Source of the DNA: Ophiodon elongatus
Taxonomy: Eukaryota; Chordata; Actinopteri; Perciformes; Hexagrammidae
NCBI GenBank assembly: GCA_016806645.1
Contig: JACSYO010000415.1
Location: 5,129,501 to 5,193,500 of the forward strand
Direction: 5' to 3'
Length of the DNA: 64,000 nt
Position numbers and translations under genes: made by a program. Position 1 is the stretch's first letter. Each line of letters opens with the position of its first letter. The notes beneath the pieces were generated by a model. The model was not told where the DNA came from. It did not search any database and was given only the letters and a program-made list of their open reading frames with translations. This document shows positions 36,923 through 51,599 of this stretch, piece by piece.

Positions 36923-39863
36923 GTAAAGGTTGAAACAAGCTGTCCTGCCAACTCGTGTGTATTTTAATACTGATGAGACCAGAGATGAATGTGTCAAGTT
37001 CTATTTACAGTACGATTACTGTTACAGTAACAAATGGAGAGAAACACACGCACTAACACACCTGCCTGCCCTTCGTATCTCAACAGCTCAATTCCTCAAA
37101 CACACAGCCTCCCACTGTCACTTTTATTTATTTTTTCAGCAGTCATCTCAAGCCGCATTGTAGCACCCGGGTGTTTGGTTGGTCGGACAAAAGGCCCGTT
37201 CCTAGGTGGACGGGTTATCCACACACTGCACAAGCTGAGGTAAACAAAGGGAGGTAACAGAGGGACTGTGGGTAAATAACACCAAGATGCTGCTGTAGCT
37301 TGCGTCCTGATCTTGCTCCTTTTTAAGATTACTTGGATACTTGAGATCAAGTCACGATATGAATAGATGGAAAACAGACCCACACTTGTAGCCGGCTACG
37401 CAGATCTTTTTCTCTCTGGTTTACATTTCTGTCCACAGGATGAGGCTGTTTCAAATCTGAGCATTTCAATAAAGGGTCACTCACTTCACATGAGAATGCA
37501 GCTAATGACGTTCATAAGGGCGAGGCTGTGTTTATTTTTACTTCGTTAAACGACTTTGTGATAATAAATTGATCCATAGGTCAGTTTAACTGCACAGGAA
37601 TGACTGTTCGCCTGGTCATCAGGTCGTATAAAACCACAATCAAATCATTAATTCGTCTGTATTAAAACATAAAAAGATGGGTTATGGAGAACCAGGCAAT
37701 AAAGGGAGGTTTAACCAGCTGAGGGTCAGACAGTTTGCTAACTGAAAAAAGATGATAACAAGATCTATCGGTTTATTGTGGACGGGGATCTTTCCGAAAT
37801 GCCGGAAAACGTTAGCATGGACGGTCATTTTCACAGGAAATTGGCATTTCCACACTTAGCCTTACAATCGGACTTTTCCACCTTTGCTTTTATCTGATGC
37901 GTTAATCAAAATAAAAACTCTTCTTGCTCGTGTATAGTCTTATCCCATGTTTTGTTCCAATTGTGCAAAAATCACTGCATTCTCTCTCTCTGCTGTGTCC
38001 TCTTTCACTGTCTTTCTCTCATTCTCTCTGTAGGAGTGCTGAGTAGCACTCTGCTCATCTCGTTTAGAAACGGCCCTCCCTTCACTTCTAATGAGCCTTC
38101 ATTTTGGCAGAAGAGGGAGAAAAGCCAGAGAGTTGAACACCATTTCCACTACTTCAGCTGACAGCAGTTGCCTCTTGAAGCCCTCTTCTAATACCCACGT
38201 GGGACTACACAAGAGGCCTGGAATAGGCAGAAAATGGTGGAGCAAATGGATATCCACTCTTCCTATTAGCCTCCATTATCCGCAAGCATCATTTCATAAC
38301 TAGCAACTAACAAGGCCTCTGTGTATGTTGCCGTTCCCTTTTTGTACAGTCGTCTGTGTGCCTTGCCTGAGCTAGGATACACAAATCTGGTGTGGACAGC
38401 TCAGAAACCAGAGAGAATTGCCCTTCTTTGTGCCCAAGCTGAAATACGAGAGCGCTTGCTGAATAAAGGGGGTCTTATAAGGGGGTGAGGGCGCTCCTTA
38501 GGGGGCCAGTCAGCCGGGCGTGACAAGCTGGTACCGCTGTAATGAGATAACAGGCCACTGGAGTACGCGTTGATTTGTCCCTCCATTCTTTCCTTTCTCT
38601 ACATCCCTTATCCCTTTTGCCATTTTCTTATCCATCCATTGCTCCATTTTTTTTTAAAAACAGGCCATCGTGCTCAGCAGGCTGGTAAAGCCCGTGTGTG
38701 AGGGACAGATAGAGGGATAGAGAGGGAGGCGTGAACCCAGTGGCAGAGCGATAGGGCAAAGCAGAAAAGAAAAGGGCACAAGAGCGTGGAAATGAGGGCT
38801 TGAAAAGGAGCGTGTCTCTTAGTGCGTGTGTTCCTGAAAAAGAAATTCCATGTTGTTAACAGGAGCTTGGAAATCTTGAATTCAAGGAAGGCCACAGTAG
38901 AGAAAAAACAACAACAAAAGAAATGGCACAGTTAAGAGCTGGAGCACAGGGAGAGATCAAGAGATTTAAGACACTGTGTACATACAGAACGGGCCACTGC
39001 CTCCAGGCAGGCTGGAGAAAACCTACCTCGACTCCTGCACCTGCCCTCCGGCCCTACGCCCCCGTGTTCCCTCCCCCTCACCCCTCCTGTCCTGGACAAA
39101 CAGTCTTATACAGTGTTGACAGTAGCAACACTCAGTGGGGAGGTTAAGCGATACGGGAAACCCTGACAAGAAGGTGAACTCATTCATTGTGCATGAGGAA
39201 TATATGACTAATGCCTCCATATGTTTTTGTTTTTTTTTGCTCTTTCCATAACTTGTGCTCATTCATTGCCACCGTTGACTTCCATGTGTCAGCTAAACCA
39301 CTCGATTCCAAGTTATCTGTCTCACCTCTTCATCCTCCACCACTGATTCATTCGTTAAAAAAAAAAAAAGTTTGCTGCCCGCCTCCCTCCTAAATCGGTG
39401 TTTCCTTATCGTATTTGGGTGGATTTATAGAGGTGATGGTAAGACGCTCAAAGCCATGATTTCATCTGAATGACATGAGCTGTCTGCCTGCCTGGGCTAT
39501 CAACACTCGCTGTCCCAAAACAGCGTCTAAGCCGAAGATTTAGAACGGTCTGTCTGGCCCTAAATCTGTGGTCTCCTGCCTGGCATACCTCACACACGGC
39601 CGACTGTTACTCTCGCTACCTTTTGATGCCCCACCCCCTCCCACCTCTGTTCTTTCTCCCCCTACCTTGCTCTCTCCCCCACTTTCTGTCTTTTTGCCTA
39701 TTATGGCGGATTAACTCATAATGCTTGGATGAACTTCAGTAAGTGGGGGGTACAAAGTCACACATCAATACGCACAAAATCGCTGGCTGGCTGGCAGATA
39801 CGGTCACAAGCCCACTGGCACAGACACATGGAGCCTTCTGGAGTACAGTGAGACACATGCGGT

Positions 39864-39895
<32 letters not shown>

Positions 39896-39908
39896 ACACA
39901 CACACACA

Positions 39909-39947
<39 letters not shown>

Positions 39948-42900
39948 ACACACACTCGTTTACATAGAGGGACCAGACTCCCATGCTGAAACAGAGTGAA
40001 AGGTGCAGAATCCAAACCAAAGCCTCTATTAATCCCCCTGATCCCTCAGAGATAGAATAATTCAGAGTTAATTACTATTCTCCTGCATTCCTCTCTTTTC
40101 TTCTTCTTGATTTCTAAATCCACTAAACTCCCCATACTCCCTCAGTCCGAGAACCATTTGAATATATTGTTGACTGTAGATCCGTCTTTGTCTCCTCTCT
40201 CACATATTTATTTGTTTTTCCCCTGCTGCGCCTCTTTTGCCTTGGCAGACTCTTCCACACTATTACTTGACGGAGTGAAATGAGAGGTAAATATGGTTAT
40301 AAACCCACTCAATTTTCTCTCCCTCTCTGACACACACACACACACACGCCAATGTACAGGTCTTGGCAGCAGCTGACACAGAGTCTGGCACTGAGGTTGT
40401 GTCTTTCTGGTTGGAGTTTGGAACCACAGTGAGTTTAATTAGAGTGGAGAGGGACCACATGGCTGGCTGACTGGTTGAGAGGCCGGGTACTGGAAAGACC
40501 CATTAACAACCACACTGTGCGGTGCTGCTAGCTGTAAGGAGAAAAACATACACACCAGTGTGCATACACTGCTAATATATTTATAGATATAGATACGGTG
40601 GCACCACACTCATTTGTATGCAGACAGCTTCCTCAAATGTTTCTCTGTCTCAAACTGATGCCAATAGTTTTCTCATGCCGATAGCTCATTACGGAGAGAT
40701 AAAGCACCCTTGTGGTATACAGTTAAAAGCGTCCTACATCGTTTTCCGTGTCACACTGCATTATCTTTTGTGTCTCGTGGTGTTTTGTTGAATGTTGAAC
40801 GGGACACATTGTACACTGGAGAGAGAAATAGAGAATGCATTCTCACAAAGCCGTTTCTATTTTCTGCATCAACACTTCAAGACAGTCCGGCAGATAAGCT
40901 GGAGACAAGGAGATAGTGAGAGGCTGACTCCCGCCCATACATGGGTAGGGCAAGGAGACGGGAAGAAAGCTACGTATGCGTGCACACACACACACATACA
41001 CACACACACACACACCACATATTTACACACCCAGTGAGCATATTTCAAATATCATTCAGCATATGGAAAGAGCAAGCACACATATCACGAGTGGCATGCA
41101 GATCACGTATTATGCACACATATTTTAACGTAAACCCGAGGGAATATGAGCTTGCAAGCGCACACAAATATGCACTGGAGTTAGCCAACTCCCGTCTGTG
41201 TTAACCTTCCAGCATTCCTTACTAATCTGCACTATAATGGCACACCTGTCCTCTCCCATTCTCTATTACTTCCACAGACATACAGCGGTGATTTGAGGGG
41301 GAGCGAAGAAGAGGGGGCACTAAACATATTCATGAACAAACAGCTGATCCATCGAGTCTTTTAATTCTCTCTTTCTCTATGCATAACTCTATCTTCAACA
41401 CATTCTCTTTTGATCGGTTTCCATGTAGGGAGCAATTTTTTACCTCTTTTTAAATAAAAGGAGTAGTGGTTGGTCTGTGCTTTAGGGGGGCTGTATGTTA
41501 CCACGGTAACAGACAGAGGTTATTGTCATAGCTAGACAGGCATTATTGTTAAAAGTGAGAAGTAGGGGCAGGAGAGGGCTTTTTTTCAGGGGCAGGTCAG
41601 AGATTGGAACTGTGCAGGCCAGGGGGTGAATAACTAAAGCAGTGGGCAGGCGGGGTAGATAGGTAGGTCACATTATTATTGATTGCCTGACATTATGTGG
41701 ACAGCAGGGGAGTCCGCAGAGACAGACAAATAAATTGTGGCTTGACATCAAAGTCAGGCTGCTGACATTGAGCCTGTAGGGGACAGAAGCAGCCCGAGGC
41801 TGCATTAGACGTGGAGAGATACGCGCTCAGACGCAGAAATAAACAATGAGAACACTGTCCTCGAGTTACCGGATAAAAGATAGGTTGTAAATGTAGAGCT
41901 TGAAAATGACAGAATGACACTACAGGAAATGTCAGCCATGAATAATTTCAATTCCAAGCTCTCATTTTTCTGAATAACACACCAAAAATGTCTAACTCAT
42001 TTCCACATCAAGGCTCACCAGAGACTTTCAGAAGGTGCATTATTCCAATCCTCATAAAATTACAATCTGCTTCCCCAGTGGGCTGCAATTTTCACATTAA
42101 TTTATGCTTCATTAAATTATTATTCATTGCTCAGATGGTTTTATGATTAGAAAAGAAATGGGAGACAACAGATGAAATAATAAGGGAAATGAGGCTGAGA
42201 TTTAAATATTCAACATTCATTTTTGACTGAATCCAAGGGCACTCGCTGGTGACTCCGCAAAGCAAAATGGAAAATACAACTGACAGGAGAACAAAGTCGT
42301 CCATCATGACATACGTATTGTGTGTTAAGGCCGCGCCTGGCACAGACCTTTCATCTGTGGGCACCAGGCCTGAACGAGCTCACATCCGTCATTGTCTGCT
42401 AAGTGATTGACTTCCCCCTGTGTAGATGGCTATCAGCTAAGCTAACCGGAGCCAGGTGATAATATCTGGAATGCGTGAAACCCGAGAGAGACAAAACAAC
42501 ACGCGCCTCAACCTGCACGGACCTGCAGCTCAGAAGGAGGAAGATAGAGACACTGTGGGCTGAAGAAGGAGGGGAGGGGTGTGGGGAGGGGGAGAGGAGG
42601 CAGGTAAGGGCTGGAGGGTTTGCTTGAAGAGAGAGCAGAGTCAAAAACAAACACACAAAAACAGTGGGACGTCGTCATGGATGGGGAAAGAGACAATGGC
42701 AAGTAATGGGAGGGGTTGAGAGGAAGAGGATGAGGGGAGAGAGGGGAAAAGGTCAGACATAGTAGTCGAGTGAAAAATGCCTCAGCCACATTCTACTCCC
42801 TGACCAAACCTCTGAACCACCAAGCACTCTCTCTCTCTCTCTCTTAGACTCTCTACATATTTTAAACCCATTCGGTTCCATAACTTCCCCCGCTCACACA

Positions 42901-45900
42901 GTGCCCATCTCCGGCTTTAGAGGAAACCACAAAGGACAAAAATACCATCAACTCCTCCTCTCCTTTGAAGTGCACATAGCCAAGGTCATACGCTGCCGTG
43001 TGGCGTTGCTGGCCTCCCATGAGATCTCACACCAGATGGGCCCGTGACCCTGCGGGTTGCGCTTCTTTTGCATCCAAACACATACACACAGTCACATAGA
43101 CAATTATTCACCCTGATTTAAATAAAGCACATTTACACTTCTATAAGGTCTATGTTGCCCACTGGCATTTCATCAATATTGTGGCCCCTTCAAGTTACTG
43201 ACGGCTAACTCTTTTCTTATTCTTACAGGCTACCGAAAACAAAGGGCCCGCCTGGTTAGCGAGTGAAGAGTGTGGCATTAAGAACATGACAGTTCCTCTG
43301 TAAGGAAGGACAGAGCAGTTCAGAGAGGGTTAACGCAAACCAAAGCGGCTATTCATTTTATAATGAATTAACTAGAAAGTACCCAACAGTTTATTTGAGG
43401 GAGAAATTTTTTTACAGTTGCAGCCATGGATTTAATGGAAATTCCTTCTACCAATTATAGCTACTACTGGCCACAAACATAGAGAAAATGGATCTCCTTT
43501 ATTCACCTAAAATACTGTGTCTCCCTGCCTCCATTCTCATGTAAACACACAAACCACGTGTCCAGCCAAGATACCATATCAAGAATGACTCAGAAAACAA
43601 AACAAGTGATGACAAGAAGATTGAATCTGACAGGCAGAGATTACAAGGATGACGGACGCTGATAGGAAGAGAGGGAGGGGGAAAAAAGTGGCAAAACTGG
43701 CATGAAAATGCAATGTTGATGGCCAGCATACCAGAATCAAAGGGAAAAAAGAATGAAGCATAAAAAAGGAGTGCGTCAGGGTGTCCTTACTTGAATTGCT
43801 TTAATCATGGCTACTGCATACCACAAAGTATGGAGAAAAGTTAGTTCCCCTTTTAATATCTCCTCAGATAAGGAACCTCTGACGTTTTGTACATGTCTAT
43901 GCATTTACAACAGCCTTAAGACATAAGTTTAGGTATTAGTCTAGCCTTGGCTTGCATAGAAATAATCATAATACAGTCAAGCGTTGTTCACTAAGCTTTA
44001 GCCTGAAAGAAAACTCTGCTTTCTGTCCAAGTGCAGGAGTCTTGTTGAAGGTGTTTACAGGAGCATATGGTCCAGGTAGGCGTTGTTTACAATAATGGAG
44101 AAAATAAAACGGTGGGAAGCTGAGCAGGATGCTTGAGTGCGTGTATATCTTTGTGCATGTGTGTAAGAAGGAGGCTTGTGGAAGTTCATAGGTGCGTTGA
44201 AGCTTAGCTATCAGCACCTCCACTACCCTGGCACCATCTCATCCACCTCCTCCATCTCCAGGCATCTGGAAATAATGTTGACACATTTGAGCATACGGTG
44301 GTAGAGGGAGGGAGAACGCATGGCTGGGTGGTTGGAGAAGAAAAGGGAGGAGGAGCGGAATGGTATGGAGGTGAGGACAGAAGGGTGGGGTTAGATAGAG
44401 GGTAGTGGGCAGGAGACCATTCAGAGCGAGATAACGATGGAAAAGATAAAAACTTGCCTACCAGCGTTCTTTAAATTTTTAGCCCTTCTTGTAAGTGACA
44501 CGAGAAAGGGAAACCATTAAAACCATTTCACTTGAATTTAACGAAAGCGAATAGAGAGGAAGAAATGCAAAGGGGAAGAAATGGAAAGAGAAGGGTGAAA
44601 TGAAACGCATCACGTATATTATCTCTGTGATCATATGACTAGATATTCATAGCCGTCAGCCTCTGCTTTTCATTATAAGAGAGGGGGATGGAAAGACAGA
44701 GGAAACAAGATGGAGATAAAAGCCGACATGATACTATTGAACTTGTTTCAATTAGATGAACTCAAAGGCTGCGGAGCCGGTGCTGCATAGCTGGACCTCC
44801 CATCAGCATCATTCATTGATTATTCATCACACTTTGTCCAAAATCACAGGCCTGTTCATGAAAGATGTTTTTTTTTTTTTTTTTTTTCTTTTTTATTGTA
44901 TCAAAGGCACAGTTGATTTGAGCATGCGTATGCTATTCAATTTACATTTCTAGAATTTTTTCCGCTGTTACAGTGCGAGTCAAAGATTGTCAGCTGAGTA
45001 TGTATGTCACCAAATGTCATGGAGAACAGCGTGCTGTTGTAATGCCTGGGCTAGAATTACACACATTCTGCGGTTGGGTAGGGGGCCCTCTGGCAAATTT
45101 TGACATTCATGGTGGGAAAAGTGTTTGAGAAGTGGCTTTGCAGAGGCAGGCAAAAAAAAAAGCGTGTCCTTACAGGTATATGGCAGGAAGGGGTATACTG
45201 AGGGAAGAGAGGAAAGGACAGGGAGGAGGAGGAGGGGTGGGGGGGGGGGGCTGTCAAATCCAAGGAGAGGTGAGAAGGACTGAAGAAGTGTGAGCTTAAG
45301 AATGTGGACGAGAAGTACGCCAAGTGACAGGAGACGTGGAAGCTGACAATCATCGGCAGAGCTCCAGAATTTTCCATGACTTCAACTCTCCATCGCCAAG
45401 CAGAAAGGTAGCTCGGGGAGGGAGAAGCCAGCCCTGTATCTCCATATCTCCATAATAACCTGTGAACCACAGGCGAGGCAGGGAGACACAGGGAGGCAAC
45501 ACAGGGAGGTAACACTTGGAGGAAACACTCCAGCTTGAGTTTCAGCTGCGCACAAGGGAAGGCAGATGGGATCGGAAGACCCAGCGGATCGGAGGAAAAT
45601 GTGTTCCCCAGATTGAAGACGCAATGTATACATTTAGTGCACTAGAACCACAGATGCTCACCACCCTCTGTTGTCATAAATCACACCAACTGGTTGATTC
45701 AGTCATGGTCACATACGAGAGCTATGCCCCAAAATGCGCACTAGGTAAGATTTATACAAAGAATACAACCATCTCTACAGCAGGGAACAGCCTGGACTGA
45801 GCTCACGGTTTTCTCTAATTGCTGAAATTGTAGGTTTTTTATTATATTTTCCTGTTGAATACAGACTCAAAATTTGAGCAAAAAAAAAAACTTTCTGAAC

Positions 45901-46351
45901 TCACTGATGACTCAACATGCCCTCACCAGCTACTGAGAAAAACAATCCTTAGATTTCTGCTATTTAAACTCCTCATCCCACCTAGATTCATAATACCGTC
46001 ATGGGAAAACAAATAGAAGCTTCTGTATTTATCTGATAAATTGTTTTATTTTGGATTGTAGCACTACATCCGAAGCAGCTGTCATAAACAAACAGAAGCA
46101 CTGCAGTGTGTCAGTGTTACTGGCTAATATGGTTTATGGGCAGACCTGTGGACCGAGCCTGGCTCAAGCTGATATGGGGGCTTGTTTCTGCAGTCCGGAG
46201 CCAACCAGCCAATCATTTGGATATTGTCTCGTGTTTGTACTGAAGGCTTTGGCTGCCCTCTGTGAGTCAACTGACTGATAATCCACCGCAGGGGCTCTGA
46301 CCACATAGTCGAGTGGGAACAGACTGACACAAACAAGAGAAAAGAAACAGC

Positions 46352-46405
<54 letters not shown>

Positions 46406-47617
46406 ATGGGGCACAAGACATGGAACGAGCGAAAGGGAGAATTCAGCAAGAGTAATGGCAGTAGTGAGAACAGAAACCAAGAACACAAGAGGAACTGGAA
46501 GAAGGGGAAAAGTGTCAAAAGGCAAGGGAAGGGCGAGGAGACAGTGAAAGGAAGAAATGAGGCCACAGAGAGAAAGAGGCGCAGACTGTGTTGTAAGTGA
46601 ACACATGCAACACGATCTCGAGTCCATGACCGTCCAGCTGTCTCTCCTCTTTCGCTGTCGCTGCCACCATTTCCTTTGTCCTGCTAAAATTGCTAACCCT
46701 CCCCAATGGGATAAGGCGAAGAAACAGAAAGAAATACTGAAGCACAGTGTAGGTGGGGGGGGGTGTGGGGGATGATAGAAAGTGTTGGATGAAGGACATG
46801 AGGTCCTGTTCAGATACTTGGATACAGACGAAGCGAGGGAGGAGAGAACAGGTGGGCAGCCACAGGAAGACAAGTATGCCATTGTTTGGCTGTCGCCGAT
46901 GTAACCATAAGGCTCGCGTCACCTCAAACTGCACCTAGCATGTAGCATCTCTCACCAATCCACCCATGAAGTTAGCATTAGCAAGGGGTCACTGCTGCAT
47001 ACTGAGCTTTGACTTTGTTTGCACCGTCATGCCGATGCTGGGCCGGGCTTGGATGCTCTCCTGAACCGTTACACCAACTGCCCCTAAAGCGGCGCCAAAC
47101 GGACACACGGACGGACACACACACACACACACACACACACACCCCCACACACACAAACAGATGGGGCGAGGTGGGGCGTGTGTGTGTGGGTGAGGGGCAA
47201 CCGAAAAGGGTGTAGGCAGTGGATGGTAGATTTTTCTGGCTGGCTTTAACTTGCCAACTTCCTTGCCAAGGAGAGCAGGCTCCATTTCTGACAGCCTGGA
47301 TCAAATACCACCAGCTGGTGAACAAGAGGCCACAACCACGGCAGCACAATATGACACGAAGCAGACAGGGAAAGAAACTACCACCCATTTATGACAAAGA
47401 AAGAAATAGAGGATGAGAACAAAAGAGAAATAAATAGTAATATAAATCAAGCTGAAAATATTAACTTGAAGAAATCATTCTAACACAAAGACAATCTAAT
47501 AAGGGCATCTAACGAGAGGCGGTACTAGGCATGTGAATGTGAGGCCCCCCGAGTGGAGTGCTGGGCTCCACCACTGTCCCATCACCAACTGGTACTGCCA
47601 TCGTTGTGGTATTGCAC

Positions 47618-47664
<47 letters not shown>

Positions 47665-48172
47665 CATACACACACACACGCACACACACCTATTTATAAC
47701 CTCCGTTAAGTCCGGATTCCAGTTCAAGTTGGGGTTGGAGTAAATGTTCACATGCACCTAACTGCCCTGACTGCTCCAATTGACGGGTGGCCACACACAG
47801 TCGGGTCCTGCCCCACACCCGCAGCTAGCTCTTTAGTTTGTCACACACACACACACACACACGCACACACACACACACACACACTGCAGTGTTAGTTCAG
47901 TTAATAGGGTTTGCATTCCAGACACATTCAAAGACCCAGACACCCTTTCTCACAAGTATCTGGATGCGCGCGCACACACGCACACATTCTTAAGCATCTG
48001 CATACATACATGTACTCGCGCACGCATGCACAATCGCACGCGCTTCAAACGTCGAAGAGTACCACCGAGAGTTCTTCAAGCTCTCCCTTTTACTGCGCCT
48101 CAACGTGCTGCCCTCCTTCACTCCCTTCACTCTGCACCTCGTCTCCATTCCTCTCTCCTTCCTTTGCTTCCT

Positions 48173-48215
<43 letters not shown>

Positions 48216-51200
48216 GGTGGAGATAATCAGCCCAGCATTAATACCTGCATTCCGACAGCCTACAGGAACGTCTTAACAATGTAGCCTTGTTCAGGTGCCG
48301 AGAGAGAAAGACCTCACTGGAAAATACATCGAAAAAAGTGCCGCAGTGAGGAGTCCCACGGCTACAGCATGTATGAAGTGAGGCACTCAATGATTTGAGA
48401 TGAACACAGCTGAGTGGAATGCACTTGGCTCCTATGTTCCTCCAACACTTGAGGCCAGTCCATAAAGAAAATAGATGATATCAGTCAAGTATACCACTTG
48501 TGAACTCACGCAGTCTATGAGCCCGCGATGCACAGAATCAATTGCCATGCAGCTGAGCCATGCTGCTCTATCGGTGAGTCAGTATTATAGTTCATTGACT
48601 TTTAATGGTAACATATTGTGATGGTAGATTTTATTATGTTGTTTTTCAAAGTGGTCCAAATTGTAGCTGCAACGATTAGTCAACAGAAAATTAATTGGTG
48701 GTCCATTTTATAGTTAATTAATCGTTTAAGTAATTTCTTGGCTCAAGTGTCTCAATTGTGGTCCATTATGTTTTGCATCACTGTCAAATTAATGTCTTGG
48801 GGCTTTGGACTGTTGGTTGGACAACAAAAGACATTTGAAAATGACTTAAAGGAGAAAACAATAAGCAAATCAATCAATAATAACAATGCATTAGTTGCAG
48901 CCATAGTCAAAAGTAATTATGTAGTTAGTAATTACTAACTGAAATTCATTATGTAACTGGCCATACTGTGGTATATATTTAAATGTGGTCAAATATTCCT
49001 ATTCATATAATGAAATTGATTTCCAGCCGTAAGTAGAAGTGAGACATAATGAAAAGCAGTGACATACTGAGAGCTCCATCATCCTGCCTCCATCCCTCCC
49101 TCTGCCTGTCCCCCTTTGTCAGGCCTTATTACTAAACACGTGTCCTCTCTGCCCCTGCCATTAACCAACCCCACCCTCACACGCTGCTTTCAATGCACAG
49201 GCACACACACACACACAGACAGACACACACACACACAGACACACACACACACACACAGACACACACACACACACACCCACAGTGCAGCGCACACTCCCCA
49301 AACTGCTAATTGACATGGAGTCGGTGCATCTTTCATCATTCTCCACAGAGACAAATCTTGAAGTGTGTTTGTGTGATGTGAGTGGGGAATGGGATCAAAG
49401 GGGGTCCTCCAAGCTGCCTGTCCAAGACCTCTCAGCCTCTCTCAGCACTCCATAAGGCAGCCAGGAAAGGCCAAGTCTCTAATGCAGACACTCTTCACAA
49501 GTACCGCATGTTCAGCGATCTTCTGCTTGATAATCATTCTGTTCGAATAATTGTTAACTAAATTCAGTATTGCTGCTGCAACATGCCCAGGGCAGAATGC
49601 AAGACGCTCTCGGGGCAAAACACTGGGGTTATAATTACTTTATCCCCTAATAACAAGAGGCTAAATCAGTTAAGAACTCTGTAGGTCTAACATTATCCCC
49701 ACAATAACTATCCATCACGTTTGTTGTTCCGCAGATTGCACAGACATGTAATTGTGAATCATTTAGCCTGATGGAGTCATAACCCAATTGAAAGGCATTG
49801 ATTTTGTATTAAATATTCATATGGACCGGGAGCAAGCTTGTACTTTTTTCCTGCCCGGCTGAATGAAAATGAAGTTATGAAACTTGACTCTCCTCGTATT
49901 ACCGGAATATGGACACAACTGATGAACAACACAGGAGATTCAGCGTTGAATTTCCCAACAAAAACAAATATGGATAAAAATGCACTCTACTTATTGAATC
50001 AGCAAACTCAAGTGCCTTTCACTGCTGCAACACTGCACCAATGCTACTGTATAAATACTGTTACACTGCTGGAAAGTGAGTCATCTGGCAAACGAAAAGG
50101 AATTACCTTCCCCTACTGCTCAGAATCACCAGGGATCGGAGACATCCTGCTACTAGTGGCTCCTTCTGTTCAGGCTATTGTGATGATTAAACAACACACG
50201 TCCCGAGGATGCATGTATTTTGTGTCTGTCCCTGGCAGGGAGGAGAGACAGACGACGGATGGAGGGTGAGACAGGTGAGAGGAAGGGAGAGACAGATGAG
50301 TGCGAGAGATGTAAAGGAGAAAAAAAACACAGTGATAAAAGGGATGATCTACAGAGCTGGGTGTAAAGCAGGGTGTGGGAAAGAGACCGGCAAGCGAATT
50401 CCAGGGAGAAATGTAAGTTACAGAGAAAAAGTGACTCAAACTAAAGTTAAGAACAAGATGTGACTTGGGAAGAACATTAACAGTCACAACATGGGAACTT
50501 TACTCCTCTACACTTTCAAAGTCAAGTTCACACAGGCAGAGAGGAGAGGGGGGAACTTTAGCGCTGTGGTCGTTGTTTCAGAGAGGCCCAGGTAAGCGAA
50601 AACCTCAATAAAACAAAGACGCGATATGTCCTTGGGCGAGCCCTGAAAACTGACACTGGATCTGTTCACCGATGACACTCTGGCCTTGTTCTCAGGTAAC
50701 GTGGGGAGCCCCCTTTTTCTCACACAAGCAGACATGGAGTCATAGTGAACAACCAACACACAGAATACTGACATAAGCTGAAAAGTATATTTGGTACCAC
50801 CTCACGCACAACCCCCCCCCCCCCCCCCTCTCCTCCTCCTCAACCGCCTGCTTCTCCTCTTCCTTCCCTTCATGGAGGATTAATGTTCCCACTCCTGTCT
50901 CCCAGGTCCCTACGGCTCAGTTAAAGCAATAACATCTCATTGTCAAACAGTGACCAGCCTCACTGGAGAGGTTAACCGCCGCTGCTTAACCATTAACTAG
51001 ATTAAAGTCAGGGAGAGGGGGGGCAGGAATGTTCTCTGATAGATTGGTAGGGGAGATTGGACATGAAAAGTGGTTGAAAAGAGAGAAGAGTATTGGCAGT
51101 GGTTTTGGCCAACCCTAAATCTACGCACACACGCGTACATATATGTAAACACAGAACATTCTGTAGACGAGTGAACTTCAAGTCACCCTTATCTTCTGGT

Positions 51201-51550
51201 TATCATTATGCAATCAAGATAAGGGAGGAAAGGAATCCCTTAAGACTCAACCGTCATATTTCTGAAACCACTCCTTTGGAAGAAAGAATTACTGGGTCAG
51301 CGGTGCCATCAAACATCAGTCCACTAGCATGGAATCTTGCCTCAGTAGCATGGGAATTGATTAAAATCATGTACAGTCATGTTGAAGAATGCATGTCAAA
51401 CAAATATTCAAAAATCAACAAGACAAGCAAGTTAAATTAGGGGTGCTTTCACAGCAAACATACCGTTTTACTCTCTCCTTTCCCCACACCAGCAAAAGGC
51501 AGCGGTGTGGAAAGGCACTGTCTGAAAGACAGAGGTGGTAATGGAACCCA

Positions 51551-51599
<49 letters not shown>

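Larger units (their letters stand above)
31199..45000. other. Intron 1, middle part: contents
   Basis: Besides the listed microsatellites, CA/GT tracts lie at 33109-33136, 34912-34960, 36893-36914, 39865-39956 and 40980-41015. A guanine-run cluster lies at 32462-32501. No transposon body and no exon was recognised. Long stretches (35540-35700, 42050-42240, 43140-43480) look like single-copy sequence of balanced composition. Confidence 0.5.

Noticed and set aside
46124..46882. 252-codon minus-strand frame in intron 1
   Set aside because: Low-complexity Ser/Leu/Pro composition, with a Leu-Ser run from a GA microsatellite. No domain and no splice context.
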